A stretch of DNA of 64,000 bases from Aegilops tauschii subsp. strangulata (GCF_002575655.3 NC_053036.3:161548627-161612626), one strand, 5' to 3'; numbered from the stretch's first letter, positions 1-12,308 are shown. Translations and numbers: made by a program. The notes: generated from the letters alone by a model not told the origin.

Positions 1-427
1 GCCTGGTGTTGAGATTGTGTGCGGCTCCAACGCCGCTGACTCTGTGGCTTCGGATGGTGCAAACTGCTCCGGATTTAAGGTCGTAGCACTTACAGGAACC
101 ATCTCCAGAACCTAGTCCGATGACAGATTTAGGTCATGTTCATCGGAGCGAGGGGAGCGATCGCCGCGGTCTCAAACCCATTGAAGATCAAGTCTCCACG
201 GATATCCGTGACATAGTTCAAGCTTCCAAATCTGACCTGATGGCCGGGGGCATAGCTATCGACCTGCTCCAGATGGCCAAGCGAGTTGGCCCACAGTACG
301 AAGCCGCCGAACACGAAAATCTGTCCGGGGAGGAAAGTTCCACCTTGGACAGCGTTACTATAGACGATTGAAGGGGCCATCAAACCTTTCGTCAACGGCA
401 CAACGGAACTCTCTATGAAAGCACCAA
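1..427 (-). mobile_element. 5' internal part of a Fatima-like Ty3/gypsy element, cut by the window edge
   Basis: Read on the minus strand, this follows directly from the LTR at 428-909. The first bases after the LTR (about 427 down to 409) start TTGGTGCTTTCAT, the expected primer-binding-site position. An open stretch at 129-401 (90 codons) lies in the leader where Tat-lineage gypsy elements carry a short reading frame before gag. I recognise no domain in it. The rest of the element, including gag, pol and the 3' LTR, lies beyond position 1. The Fatima assignment rests on the LTR ends and is from memory. Confidence 0.7.
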
Positions 428-909
428 TGTCGGTGTCAAAACCGGCGGATCTCGGGTAGGGGGTCCTGAACTGTGCGTCTAGGATCGATGGTAACAGGAG
501 ACAGGGGACACAATGTTTTACCCAGGTTCGGGCCCTCTCTATGGAGGTAATACCCTACTTCCTGCTTGATTGATCTTGATGAATATGAGTATTAGAAGAG
601 TTGATCTACCACGAGATCATAATGGCTACACCCTAGAAGCCTAGCCTGTATGACTATGGTAATGAATATGTCCTTTCCGGACTAACCCCTCCGGTTTATA
701 TAGACATGGGGGGGGAATCTAGGGTTACATAGGGTCGGTTACATAAGAAGGAATCTTCATAGTCGGTCTCCAAGCTTGCGCTCCACGCCAAGTAGAGTCC
801 AATCCGGACACGGGTACAGTCTTCGGCTTTCATGTCTTCACAGCCCATCAGTCCGGCCCATGGCTAATAGGCCGGACGCCCGAGGACCCCTTAGTCCAGG
901 ACTCCCTCA
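428..909 (-). repeat. 5' LTR of the Fatima-like gypsy element
   Basis: On the minus strand the LTR begins TGAGGGAGTCCTGGAC and ends with CCGACA, giving TG...CA ends and a length of 482 bp. A TATA-like box (TATATAAAC, minus strand, about 695-703) lies in the middle, as expected for an LTR promoter. Its outer edge (909/910) interrupts the integrase frame of the next gypsy element, so this element is the younger of the two. The partner LTR and the second TSD copy are outside the window; the expected TSD is the 5 bp at 910-914. Confidence 0.85.
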
Positions 910-1593
910 GCTGTGATAACGACCTAGGTCTTGCTGATAAATCATCGAACGAGCCGCCGTGAGGTCACGCTCCTCATCTAACAGGTCAAGTGCATCTTGA
1001 CGGGCCTTTTCATTATCAGCTTCAACGTAAGTCGCCACCCGGGGTGAATCGTGACGGATGGCACTAGGGAGAACCGCCTCTGCTCCATAAACCATGAAGA
1101 AAGGTGTGTAACCCGTAGATCTGTTGGGGGTTGTATTGATACTCCATAATACTGAGGGTAACTCCTCCACCCAACAACCCGGCATTCTCTGCAAAGGAAC
1201 CATAAGCCAGGGCTTGATACCTCGCAGAATCTCTTGATTAGCTCGTTCTGCTTGACCATTGGACTGAGGGTGAGCCATAGAGGAAACGTCAAGCCGAATA
1301 TGCCCCCGTTGACAAAATTCTTTCATAGCGCCTTTGGAGAGATTAGTACCATTATCTGTTATAATGTTGTGTGGAAAACCAAAACAGAAGATCACCTTCT
1401 TGATGAATTGAATTGTCGTTGCTGCATCACACTTACGAACCGACACTGCTTCAACCCATTTAGTAAAGTTATCAACTGCCACCAAAAGGTGGGTCTTCTT
1501 ATCCTTGGACCTCTTAAAAGGCCCAACCATATCAAGCCCCCAAGTTGCAAACAGCCAAGTAATTGGAATCATCCTCAACTCTTGAGCCGGCAC
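910..1593 (-). pseudogene. gypsy integrase, C-terminally truncated
   Basis: The integrase catalytic core that would insert retrotransposon cDNA. The frame begins after an in-frame TGA at about 1603 and contains the core start (WGLDMVGPF...VAVDNFTKW), the ITDNGTN segment with the second catalytic Asp, and the QSNGQAERANQ segment with the catalytic Glu, so D, D and E are all visible. The chain then runs into the Fatima-like LTR and stops there, losing the C-terminal part. It belongs to the same polyprotein as the frame at 1603-3339. Confidence 0.88.
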
Positions 1594-1602
1594 ATGAGCT
1601 CG

Positions 1603-3339
1603 TCATGAAAACTTCTGACAACCGTCACATTTGCTGACCAAATCCTCAGCATCAGAATGAGTCATCAACCAATGGAACCCATGACGAAAAGCCTTGGCTA
1701 CAAGAGATTTAGAGCCGGCATGATGACCACGATCTCCTTCGTGAATCTCCCATAGAATCTCACAGCCTTCTTCAGGAGAGACGCAACGCTGAAACGCCCC
1801 TGTGACACTGCGATGGTGCAATTCCCCATTGACAATTGACATTAACTTAGACCGTCGGGTTATCTGTCTGGCCAAGATCTCATCCTCTGGCAACTCACCT
1901 CGGGTCATGTAAGCCAAATACGGAACTGTCCAATCAGGAATAGCATGAAGAGCCGCCACCAACTGTGCCTCTGGGTCAGGGATAGCAAGATCCTCTTCTG
2001 TAGGTAATTTGACAGAAGGGTTAAGCAAAATATCCAGGAATGTGTTAGGTGGCACCGGCTTACGCTGAGACCCTAACCGGCTTAAAGTGTCAGCCGCCTC
2101 ATTCTTCCTGCGATCAATATGTTCAACTTGATAACCCTTGAAATGACCCGCAATAGCATCAACCTCTCGGCGATAAGCCACCATGAGTGGATCCTTAGAA
2201 TCCCAGGTGCCAGAAACTTGTTGAGCTACCAGATCTGAATCGCCAAAGCATCTCACCCGGCTTAAGTTCATCTCTTTCGTCATCCGAAGACCGTGGAGCA
2301 AGGCCTCATACTCAGCTGCATTGTTAGTACAAGGGAACATTAACCAGAGAACATAAGAAAACTTGTCACCTCGTGGGGAAGTCAAGACAACTCCAGCCCC
2401 CGAGCCTTCCAACTGCCTGGACCCATCAAAGTGAATAGTCCAGTATGTATTGTCCAGATTTTCCTCAGGCGTCTGCAACTCTGTCCAATCATTGATAAAA
2501 TCCACGAGTGCTTGTGACTTGATGGCCGTACGCGGCACATACTTCAAACCGTGGGGTCCAAGCTCAATGGCCCACTTGGCAACCCGGCCCATGGCTTCTC
2601 TGTTTTCGATGATGTCCCCCAAAGGAGCAGAACTAACCACAGTAATGGGATGACCCAAAAAATATTGCTTAAGCTTCCGGCTTGCCATGAAGACCCCATA
2701 CACAAGCTTCTGCCAGTGCGGATACCTCTGCTTGGACTCAATAAGTACCTCGCTGATGTAGTAAATCGGCCGTTGAACCGGGTACTCCTTGCTTGTTTCC
2801 TTCCTCTCCACCACAATAGCAACACTAACGGCTCGGCTATTGGCAGCCACATATAACAGCAAGGGCTCTTTATCAACGGGAGCAGCAAGAACGGGCGGCT
2901 CAGCCAACTGTCTCTTCAGATCTTCAAACGCTTGATTAGCAGCATCACTCCAAACAAAATGGTCTGTCTTCTTCATCATCTTGTAAAGAGGGATAGCCTT
3001 CTCACCTAACCGGCTTATGAACCGGCTTAAAGCTGCAATGCGACCCGCCAGACGCTGAACATCATTAACACACGCCGGCTTAGCCAGCGAAGTAATGGCT
3101 TTGATCTTCTTCGGGTTAGCTTCAATGCCTCTGTTAGAAACCAGAAAGCCCAAGAGCTTGCCTGCTGGTACACCAAAAACACACTTGGCTGGGTTAAGCA
3201 TCATCTTGTAGACCCAGAGATTGTCAAATGTCTCCTTCAAATCATCAATCAACGTCTCCTTCTTCCTGGATTTCACCACAATGTCATCTACATAAGCATG
3301 AACATTACGCCCAATCTGATTGTGAAGGAAATTTTGCAC
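1603..3339 (-). pseudogene. gypsy pol: RT C-terminal half, RNase H, second RNase H, integrase zinc finger
   Basis: A 578-codon open stretch of retrotransposon polyprotein. Residues 16-19 are the RT active-site YVDD. Residues about 150-245 are the Ty3-type RNase H. Residues about 300-425 are an additional RNase H (HFDGS at 303-307, AAEYEAL near 341, GDSDL near 366, AADTLSR near 415), the mark of Tat-lineage elements. The end carries the HHCC zinc finger of integrase (H...GHH...CDGC). A TGA stop at about 1603 separates it from the integrase core. The upstream RT half is in another frame, overlapping at 3288-3812, so the gene is broken by a frameshift in the RT palm. Confidence 0.9.
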
Positions 3340-3812
3340 ACACCGCTGGTAAGTCGCCTAGGCACTCTTGAGCCCAAAAGGCATAGACACATAGCAGAAG
3401 GCTCCAAATGGAGTAATGAAAGTTGTCTTCTCCTGGTCCTTAACTGCCATCTTGATCTGATGATAACCAGAATAAGCATCCAAAAACTCAAACGCTCACA
3501 ACCCGCCGTAGCATCAATGATTTGATCAATACGAGGGAGAGCAAACGGATCAACCGGACAAGCCTTGTTTAAGTCCGTGTAATCCACACACATTCGCCAG
3601 GTGCCATTCTTCTTAAGCACCAACACCGGGTTAGCCAACCACTCAGGATGAAAAACTTCAACGATGAACCCGGCCGCTAAGGGCCGGGCCACCTCTTCAC
3701 CAATGGCCTTCCGCCTCTCCTCGTTAAAACGATGGAGGAATTGCTTGACCGGCTTAAATTTCAGATCAATATTAAGAGTGTGCTCAGCGAGTTCCCTCGG
3801 TACACCCGGCAT
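3288..3812 (-). pseudogene. gypsy reverse transcriptase, N-terminal half
   Basis: Contains the RT entry segment with NPVLVLKKNGTWRMCVDYTDLNKACP and LPRIDQIIDATAG, which are RT motifs of Ty3/gypsy elements. Near 3480-3490 the frame shifts by one base just before the expected conserved Asp segment, after which this frame becomes meaningless and the next pol frame (1603-3339) takes over. The two halves together would give a normal-sized RT. Dead by frameshift. Confidence 0.85.
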
Positions 3813-4684
3813 GTCTGAAGGCTTCCATGCAAAGATGTCCCGGTTCTCACGGATGAACTCGATGAGCGTGCTTTCCTATTTCGGATCCTGGCACTGATGC
3901 TGAACTGCTTGGATGAGTCGCCGGGAACAAAATCAACCAACTTAGTGTCATTTGCCGATTTAAACTTTAACAAAGGATCATGCTTCGTGGTTGGCTTCTT
4001 TAAGGACGTCATGTCCGCCGGGTCAACATTATCTTTGTAAAATTTCAGCTCCTCTGTTGCACAAACTGATTCAGCATAGGCAGCATCACCCTCTTCACAC
4101 TCCGAGGCCACCTTGCGACTCCCATGCACCGTGATGGTGCCCTTGTAACCCGGCATCTTAAGCTGTAAATAAACATAACAGGGCCTTGCCATGAAGTTAG
4201 CATAAGCCAGCCGCCCAAACAGAGCATGGTAAGGGCTTTTAATCTTAACCACCTCGAAGGCCAGAGTCTCAGATCTGGAATCATGCTCATCTCCAAAGGC
4301 AACCTCCAAAGATACCTTACCCACTGGATAAGCCGACTTACCAGGCACCACTCCGTGAAAAACGGTGTTCGACGGCTTGAGATTTTTGTCAGTTAGCCCC
4401 ATGCGATGGAAGGTTTCATAATATAGTATATTAATACTGCTGCCTCCATCCATGAGTACCTTAGTAAATTTATAGCCTCCAACCTGAGGCGCCACCACCA
4501 GCACCAGGTGACCCGGATTATCAAACCGGGGCGGGTGATCCTCACGACTCCACACAATAGGTTGTTCTGACCACCGTAAATAACGTGGCACCGTCAGCTC
4601 AGCAGCATTCACTGACCTCTTGTGAAGCTTCTGATCACGCTTACACAGGCTGGTGGTGAAGACGTGATACTGCCCACTATTCAA
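3761..4684 (-). pseudogene. gypsy aspartic protease region of gag-pol
   Basis: Retroviral-type aspartic protease that cuts the polyprotein. The active-site turn reads LMDGGSSINIL around residue 79 (D-G-G where D-T/S-G is usual), preceded by a strand rich in Val/Leu (HLVLVVAPQVGG). It is in the right place between the gag zinc-binding segment (4712-5041) and RT. The last 80 or so codons drift out of the normal protease-RT linker frame, so another frameshift lies near 3850-3880. DGGSS instead of DTGSS is common in Tat elements, so I do not read it as inactivating. Confidence 0.8.
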
Positions 4685-4711
4685 TTGCTTCGGGTTGCTC
4701 TGATAACCATA

Positions 4712-5812
4712 CTATTGTTGCTGCTGATTTCCTTGATTACTCTGCTGGTTGTAACCACCTTGGTTGCCCTGGCCGTGAAACCCGGAATTTGAGCCGCCGC
4801 CTCCATGACCCGGACCATGAGAGCCAGATCCTGAACCACTGTTCGGGCCACGGTTGTGCTGGATAAACTCCCTAAAGTGTCTCATTATACTGCAATCCTT
4901 CCATAGATGTGTAGCTGGCTTCTCATCCGTTCCGTGTTTTGGACATGGCTGGTTCAGTATTGCCTCAAGGTCAAATCTCGTCCCTTGAGCCGGCCTCCCC
5001 TTGCGACGCTGGTTATAACTCTGTGTACCGGTGTTAGCCACAAAGTCATCAGCCTTACGCTTACCATTGACGCCCTGATTGGCTGGGTTGTACTACTATC
5101 CCTTCATGCCGCTACTCTTCTTTCCCTTTCCCGATCTTTCATCCTTAGAGTCGGGGTCCTTGGTACCATCAGAGTCGGCATACTTGACAAGAGCCGCCAT
5201 AAGCTCCCCCATGTCGTTGCAATGACGCTTAAGCCGCCCAAGTTTCTGCTTGAGTGGAATGAAACGGCATTTTTTCTCCAACATTAGAATCGTTGAGCCG
5301 ACGTTGATGTTATCTAAAGAATGTATGATAGTCGAGACCCGGCGCACCCAGCTGGTCGTTGACTCGCCCTTAGCTTGAACACAAGAAACCAAATCCACGA
5401 TCGACATAGGCTGCTTGCACGTATCTTTGAAATTCTAGATAAAACGGGCCTTCAGCTCTGCCCATGACCTGATGGAGTTGGCCGGCAACCCCTTCAACCA
5501 GGTACGAGCCGTCCCCTCCAGCATCATGGTGAAGTACTTAGCGTATGCAGCCTCACTAACATCCAGCATCTCCATAGCCATCTCATAACTCTCCACCCAA
5601 GCCTCAGGGGGCTGATCTGCTGTGTAATTAGGCACCTTACGAGGGCCCTGGAAGTCCTTGGGCAGACGCTCGTTTCGTAGAGCCGCCGTTAGACATGGCA
5701 CACCGAAAGCTCTAGAAGTTACACCTACCTCAATTGAAGCCGTCGGGTAAATCGGCGCATGCTGATGAGCCGCCAGCTCGGCCTCCCGACGCGCTCTGCC
5801 CTGGTCCACCAA
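4712..5812 (-). pseudogene. gypsy gag, in three broken pieces
   Basis: Gag is spread over three open pieces, 5435-5812, 5096-5407 and 4712-5041. The first carries the retrotransposon gag core (PPEAWVESYEMAMEML...ARTWLKGLPANSIRSWAEL). The second continues with the core's C-terminal helices and a Lys/Ser-rich tail. The third has a Cys/His segment (CPKHGTDEKPATHLWKDC) typical of Tat-lineage gag, followed by Gly/Gln/Asn-rich low-complexity sequence. Stops at 5408-5434 and 5042-5095 separate the pieces. Gag would form the cytoplasmic particle; this copy cannot encode it in one chain. Confidence 0.8.
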
Positions 5813-7146
5813 ATCCTGTGCATCAGCACCATTGCGTGTCAGGTCATGTCCATGAGGTTGGTTACAGCGCTACTCCGTACTCGAGACTGCTGGCGAGTCA
5901 ATGTGTCTACTGTAGCTCCGGCTCGGACGAGGGGTCGAATGAATCCGGTCACGACTATAGGAATAAGCCTGCTATTGCACCAAAGCTGTTTGAAGAAGTT
6001 CCCTGGCTCTTCGGGTTTCAACCGCCGTCGGAGTCTCGCCCTCGACTGGCAGAGCCACCAATCGCATAGCTGCAGCAATCATATTGTCTAAACGGGTGGA
6101 GTAATGACCCGGCGGCGTCACCACATGCTGAGGCGGGGTGTTATTCATATGCGGAGAGCGTGTCACGCGCGGCTAACCCGGCGTTCCACCCCCTCGCGCT
6201 TCAGCCGTCTGTTTTACCACCAGCGGGTTACTGGCCCCCGCCCCGGGTGTGTTGAAGAGGTCCCTCGACTCATAAACCGAGGGCAGAAGACTCCGGTGCT
6301 TTCTCCTCAAGACTTCGTTTGAAGCGTTCTGATCCACCATAAGCCGGTATGAATCTTCCTGAATCCGCTACGCTTGGGCATTCAAAACGGCCCGTTCTGC
6401 AGCCATCCTGGCATTTTCCGCCGCCAAGTCTGCCTTAGCTTGTGCTATCTCATCATGCAATTTAGCCACTTCTACCTTATGCTGCTCCTGGTTGTCTGGG
6501 GTTACATCAACCTCCATCAGAGTCGCCAGAGCTTCCAACAGATCTATCAAAACTTGAGCCGGCCGGCGAGCTGACCCGCCAGCGCCTCCCGCTGTCACTG
6601 CCACTGCACTAGAAGTCATAGCCGTGGCGGCTGTCGAACCGAGAACCGGCTGGGTGCCAGCCATGAAGATCGCCACCCTGTTCAGCGGCTCACGGGGGTC
6701 CGGAATACTATCGCCATTGGAACAGCCCCTAAGCCGTCCGTCTTGTAGTTGATACATTGAGTTGGTCTCGCCCGTGGACGACTCATCATCAGAGTAGATG
6801 GCCGTCTCACCGCCAGACACAGAGCCTTCCAACTCAGCCCCATGGATGAACCCAACGAAGACATGCTTCACGGCGGGTGGAATTCGGGCGGGTCATGCAC
6901 GCTGAGCCGTCTCGATGATGTCGATGCAGATGTCTGGCTCAGGGCCCGGTTCGCCGATCTTGCCAATGAAGACGTGGATTCCGCCGATGGGGACCCGGTA
7001 CCCATACTCAATTGAGCCGGCCCCGGGGCCCCAGCCTGCATCGTCAACGTAGAGCTTGCCACGATGACTCTTGGTCATCCGACCCATAGCGTATCCCTTG
7101 ATCCCTTCAAAACTGCCCTTCAAGAACTCAAAACCACCGTGCGCTG
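5813..7146 (-). pseudogene. Leader ORF and gag N-terminus of the Tat gypsy element (degenerate)
   Basis: Between the PBS and the gag core, the minus strand has two useful open stretches, 6368-6871 and the part of 6893-7222 inside the element. They read as one damaged leader protein with an acidic segment (YSDDESSTGETNS), a small Ala/Gly-rich region and a helical end. I recognise no catalytic motif. Between 5813 and 6367 only short frames occur; they are Arg/Pro-rich and look like decayed gag N-terminus. Confidence 0.55.
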
Positions 7147-7164
7147 GCCCCACGGTGGGCGCCA
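7147..7164 (-). other. Primer-binding site of the Tat gypsy element
   Basis: Two bases inside the LTR edge, the minus strand reads TGGCGCCCACCGTGGGGC, beginning with TGG (complement of a tRNA CCA end). The same PBS is common in Tat-lineage grass elements. I do not assign the tRNA. Confidence 0.7.
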
Positions 7165-7166
7165 AC

Positions 7167-7705
7167 TGTCGTGGAAGTGTCACGACAGATGTCCTCATGG
7201 AAGGACTTAGTTGTGGAGCCATTGCGATGAGGTTAGCTTAAAGGGGTTAAAACGGGACAAAGGACATGAGGAGTTTTATACTGGTTCGGCCCCTTGCGGT
7301 GAAGGTAAAAGCCTAATCCAGTTTGAGGTGGTATTGCTAGGGTTTCGATTACCAGGGAGTGAATACGCTTTGCCTAGCTTTTGATCTGTTGTTTCTTGCC
7401 CTAAGCCGCTGCCGGGTTGTCCCCTTATATACATGGGTTAACGCCCTGCACCTACAGAGTCCCGGCCGGCTCATACAAACGTGTCCGGCTCGGTAACTTA
7501 TCTTACATGCCTTACAACACAAGTCACATATACATGGCGGTTTATACTCACGGGCCTTAAGCCGCCTTTCGGTTTGGGCCCGTTAACAGGCCTACTTCAT
7601 GAACCGCCATCTTCAACATACTCATGGGCTTTGTCTAGATGAACCGCCATTGGGATAACCCGGCCCCTTCTGGGCGGGTCATATCCAATAGTCATATCCC
7701 CAACA
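7167..7705 (-). repeat. 5' LTR of the Tat gypsy element
   Basis: 539 bp. On the minus strand it begins TGTTGGGGATATGAC and ends CCACGACA, so it has TG...CA ends. A TATA-like TATATAAGG box (minus strand) lies near 7420-7430, upstream of the transcript leader. It is bordered on the right by plus-strand Angela pol sequence, which fixes the outer edge at 7705/7706; the expected TSD is AAGTT at 7706-7710, with the partner outside the window. Confidence 0.85.
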
Positions 7706-9174
7706 AAGTTACTACCGAACCTCGTAGGTCAACCAGAGTATGATCCGCACCAGAGTGGTACGGTAATCATGTTCTGTAAGTCATGTTGCTAGACCATGAT
7801 GAACCTACGAACTATGAGTAAGCGATGATGAGCCCAGATTCTGACAGATGGCTTGAGGCCATGAAATCTGAGATAGAATCCATGTATGAGAACAAAGTGT
7901 GGACTTTGGTGGACTTGCCCGATGACCGGCAAGCCATTGAGAATAAATGGATCTTCAAGAGGAAGACGGACGCTGATAGTAGTGTTACTATCTACAAAGC
8001 TCAACTTGTCGAAAAGGGTTTTTGACAAATTCAAGATGTTGACTACGATGAGATTTTCTCACTCGTATTGATGCTTAAAGTCTGTCTGAATCATGTTAGC
8101 AATTGCCACATTTTATGAAATCTGACAAATGGATATCAAAACTACATTCCTTAATAGCTTTATTAAAGAAGAGTTGTATATGATACAACCAGAAGGTTTT
8201 GTCAATCCTAAAGGTGCTAACAAAATGTGCAAGCTCCAGCGATCCATCTATGGACTGGTGCAAGCATCTCGGAGTTGGAATATACGCTTTGATAAGTTGA
8301 TCAAAGCATATAGTTTAATACAGACTTGCGGTGAAGCCTGTATTTACAAGTGAGTGGGAGCACTACAACCTTTCTGATAAGTATATGTGAATGACATATT
8401 GTTGATCGGAAATGATGTAGAATTTTCTGGAAAGCATAAAGGAGTGTTTGAAAGGAGTTTTTCAAAGTAAGACCTCGGTGAAGCTGCTTACATATTGGGC
8501 ATCAAGATCTATAGAGATAGATCAAGACGCTTGATAAGATTTTTCAATGAGTACATACCTTGACAATATTTTGAAGTAGTTCAAAATGGAACAGTCAAAG
8601 AAGGAGTTCTTGCCTATATTGCAAGGTGTAAAGTTGAGTAAGACTCAAAACACGAGCACGGCAGAAAATAGAAAGAGAATGAAAGTCATTCCCTATGCCT
8701 CAGCCATAGGTTCTATAAAGTATGCTATGCTATGTACCAAACCTATTGTGTACATTGCCATGAGTTTGCCAATGGGGTACGATATTGATCCAGGAGTGGA
8801 TCACTTGACAGCGGTCAAAATTATCCTTAGAAGACTAAGGAGATATTTCTCGGTTATGGAGGTGATAAAGAGTTCATCGCAAAGAGTTACGCCGATGCAA
8901 GCTTTTACACCAATCCGGATGACTCTGAGTCTCAATCTGGATACATATTGAAAGTGGGAGCAATTAGCTAGAATAGCTCCATGCAGAGCATTGAAGACAT
9001 AGAAAATTTGCAAAATACATACGGCTCTCAATGTGACAGACCCATTGACTAAGCTTCTATCACAAGCAAAAACATGACCACACCTTAGTACTAATCACAT
9101 GGTGATGTGAACTATTGGTGTTCAATCACATGGCGATGTGAACTAGATTATTCACTCTAGTGCAAGTGGGAGAC
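7706..9174 (+). pseudogene. Angela-type copia pol remnant (reverse transcriptase/RNase H)
   Basis: Decayed Ty1/copia polyprotein on the plus strand. 7825-8025 matches the start of the copia RT domain (WLEAMKSEIESMYENKVWTL, then NKWIFKRK). 8129-8353 holds ELYMIQPEGFVNPKG and KLQRSIYGLVQASR. Just after it, in another frame, is the YVNDILLIGND active-site segment. 8586-8951 covers the RT thumb and RNase H start. Stops and frameshifts separate all pieces. The homologous part of the minus Angela (13958-14564) gives the same protein in the opposite direction. It ends in a purine-rich PPT (AAGTGGGAGAC) directly before the LTR. Confidence 0.9.
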
Positions 9175-10607
9175 TGAAGGAAATATGCCCTAGAGGCAAT
9201 AATAAAGTTGTTATTTATATTTCCTTATATCATGATAAATGTTTATTATTCATGCTAGAATTGTATTAACCGGAAACTTAGTACATGTGTGAATACATAG
9301 ACAAAACAGAGTGTCCCTAGTATGCCTCTACTTAACTAGCTCGTTAATCAAAGATGGTTATGTTTCCTGACCATAGACATGTGTTGTCATTTGATGAACG
9401 GGGTCACATCATTAGAGAATGATGTGATGGACAAGACCCATCCGTTAGCTTAGCATAATGATCGTTTAGTTTTATTGCTATTGCTTTCATCACGACTTAT
9501 ACATGTTCCTCTGACTATGAGATTATGCAACTCCCGAATACCGGAGGAACACCTTGTGTGCTATGAAACGTCACAACGTAACTGGGTGATTATAAAGATG
9601 CTCTACAGATGTCTCCGAAGGTGTTTGTTGGGTTGGCATAGATCGAGATTATGATTTGTCACTCCGTGTATCGGAGAGGTATCTCTGGGCCCTCTCGGTA
9701 ATGCACATCACTATAAGCCTTGCAAGCAATGTGACTAATGAGTTAGTCACGGTATGATGCATTACGGAACGAGTAAAGAGACTTGCCGGTAACGAGATTG
9801 AACTAGGTATGATGATACCGGCGATCAAATCTCGGGCAAGTAACATACCGATGACAAAGGGAACAATGTATGTTGTTATGCGGTTTGACCGATAAAGATC
9901 TTCATATAATATGTAGGAGCCAATATGAGCATCCAAGTTCAGCTATTGGTTATTGAACGGAGATGTGTCTCGGTCATGTCTACATAGTTCTCGAACCCGT
10001 AGGGTCCGCACGCTTAACGTTCGATGACGATTTGTATTATGAGTTATGTGATTTGATGACCGAAGTTTGTTCGGAGTCCCGGATGAGATAACGGACATGA
10101 AGAGGAGTCTCAAAATGGTCGAGAGGTAAAGATTCATATATAGGATGATGGTATTTGGACACCGGAAGTGTTCCGGGTGATACCAGGTCACCGGAAGGGG
10201 TTCCGGGCTACCCCCGGCAAAGATATGGGCTTAATGGGCCAAGTAAGGGAACACACCAGCCCACAAGGGGATGGTGCACCCCCTATTGGGCCAACCACGT
10301 GGGGAGAAAGGGAAAGGAGAGGAGGAAAAGGAAAGTATGAAGTAGGACTCCTACTTCCTTCCCCTCCCCCCTCCTTCCTTTCCCCCTTGTCCAAATATGG
10401 TAGGGGGACGAATTGGACTAGGGGCCCAAGTAGGATTCCTCCTAGCCGTGTGCGGTGCCCCCTCCACAGTTAACACCTCGGTTATATCGTCATAGTGCTT
10501 AGGCAAATCCCTGGCCGGTAACTTCATCATCACCGTCGCCACGCCGTCGTGCTGACGGAACTCTCCCTCGTCCTCAACTTGATCAAGAGCTCGAGGGATG
10601 TCATCGT
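9175..10607 (+). repeat. 3' LTR of the plus-strand Angela element, first part
   Basis: Starts TGAAGGAAATATGCCC directly after the PPT. It runs 1433 bp and breaks off at 10607 where the minus-strand Angela begins. The missing end is found at 36939-37153, and the 5 bp ATCGT occur at both break points (10603-10607 and 36934-36938). Joined length is about 1.65 kb, normal for this family. Confidence 0.92.
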
Positions 10608-12308
10608 TGTTGGGGAACGCAGTAATTTCAAAAAATTTCCTACGCACACGTAAGATCAATCTAGGTGATGCATAGCAACGAGCGGGGAGAGTGTGTCCAT
10701 GTACCCTCGTAGACCGAAATCGGAAGCATTTAGTAACGCGGTTGATGTAGTCGAACATCTTCGCGATCCAACCGATCCAAGTTCCGAACGCACGGCACCT
10801 CTGTGATCTGCACACGTTCAGCTTGGTGACGTCCCTCGTACTCTTGATCCAGCTGAGGCCGAGGGAGAGTTTCGTCAGCACGACGGCGTGATGACGGTGA
10901 TGATGAAGTTACCGACGCAGGGCTTCGCCTAAGCTCTACAACGATATGACCGGGGTGGAAATCTATGGAGGGGGGCACTGCACACGGCTAAGACAACTGT
11001 CAATCTGTGTGTTCTAGGGTCCGTACATAAAGGAGCAAGGGGGAGGCCGGCCGGCCCTCATGGGGCGCGCCCCAAGTAGGATTCCTAGTATGTTTCCAAC
11101 AAGGGAAGAGAGGGGGAAGGAAGGAGAGGGAGAGAGGGAGAAGGAAAGGGGGGCATCGCCCCCCTTCCCTTGTCCTATTCGGACTCCAAGGGGGGGCGCG
11201 GCCTGCCCTGGCTGCCCTCCTCTCTCTCCACTCAGGCCCATGGTGGCCCATTAATTCCCCGGGGGGTTCCGGTAACCCCTCCGGCACTCCGGTTTACCCG
11301 AAACCACCCGGAACGCTTCCGGTGTCTGAATAACATGGTCCAATATATCAATATTTATGTCTCGACCATTTCGAGACTCCTCGTCATGTCCATGATCACA
11401 TCCGGGACTCCGAACAACCTTCGGTACATGAAAACACATAAACTCATAATACCGATCGTCATCGAACATTAAGCATGCGGACCCTATGATTTCAAGAACT
11501 ATGTAGACATGACCAGACTCACTTCCGGTCAATAACCAATAGCGGAACCTGGATGCTCATATGGGTTCCTACATATTGTACGAATATCTTTCTCGGTCAA
11601 ACCGCATAACAACATACGTTGTTCCCTTTGTCATCGGTATGTTACTTGCCCGAGATTTGATCGTCGGTATCTCAATACCTAGTTCAATCTCGTTACTGGC
11701 AAGTCTCTTTACTCGTTCCGTAATGCATTATCCTGTAACTAACTCATTAGTCACATTGCTTGCAAGGCTTATAGTGATGTGCATTACCGAGAGGGCCCAG
11801 AGATACCTCTCCGGCAATTGGAGTGACAAATCCTAATCTCGATCTATGCCAACTCAACAAACACCATCGGAGACACCTGTTGAGCATCTTTATAATCACC
11901 CAATTACATTGTGATGTTTGATAGCACACTAATTGTTCCTCCGGTATTTGGGAGTTGCATAATCTCACAGTCATAGGAACATGAATAAGTTATGAAGAAA
12001 GCAATAGCAATAAACTAAACGATCATAGTGCTAAGATAACGGATGGGTCAAGTCAATCACATCATTCTCTAATTATGTGATCCCGTTCATCAAATGACAA
12101 CTCATGTCTATGTCTAGGAAACTTAACCATCTTTGATTAACGAGCTAGTCAAGTAGAGGCATACTAGTGACACTCTATTTGTCTATGTATTCACACATGT
12201 ACTAAGTTTCCGGTTAATACAATTCTAGCATGAATAATAAACATTTATCATGATATAAGGGAATATAAATAACAACTTTATTATTGCCTCTAGGGCATAT
12301 TTCCTTTA
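10608..12308 (-). repeat. 3' LTR of the minus-strand Angela
   Basis: On the plus strand it reads TGTTGGGGAACGCAG...GGCATATTTCCTTTA. The inner end should be TCA but reads TTA, so the TG start (in element orientation) has mutated to TA. A PPT (minus: AAGTGGGAGAC) lies just inside. 11080-11240 contains purine- and pyrimidine-rich runs that create misleading open frames. Confidence 0.92.

Larger units (their letters stand above)
910..7705 (-). mobile_element. Tat-lineage Ty3/gypsy retrotransposon, 3' end truncated by insertion
   Basis: Minus-strand element in the order LTR (7167-7705), PBS (7147-7164), leader ORF, gag, protease, reverse transcriptase, RNase H, a second RNase H, integrase. The second RNase H after the standard one places it in the Tat/Retand lineage (known for that group). 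The coding region is open over long stretches but broken by several stops and frameshifts. The integrase is cut at 910 by the Fatima-like insertion, so the 3' LTR is not in the window. The element itself sits in the pol remnant of a plus-strand Angela, with the junction at 7705/7706. Confidence 0.9.

Noticed and set aside
10155..11287. Frames around 60-180 codons with Pro/Gly/Arg-rich translations
   Set aside because: They are produced by purine- and pyrimidine-rich tracts of Angela LTRs, occur on both strands, and recur in the other LTR at 18399-18953.
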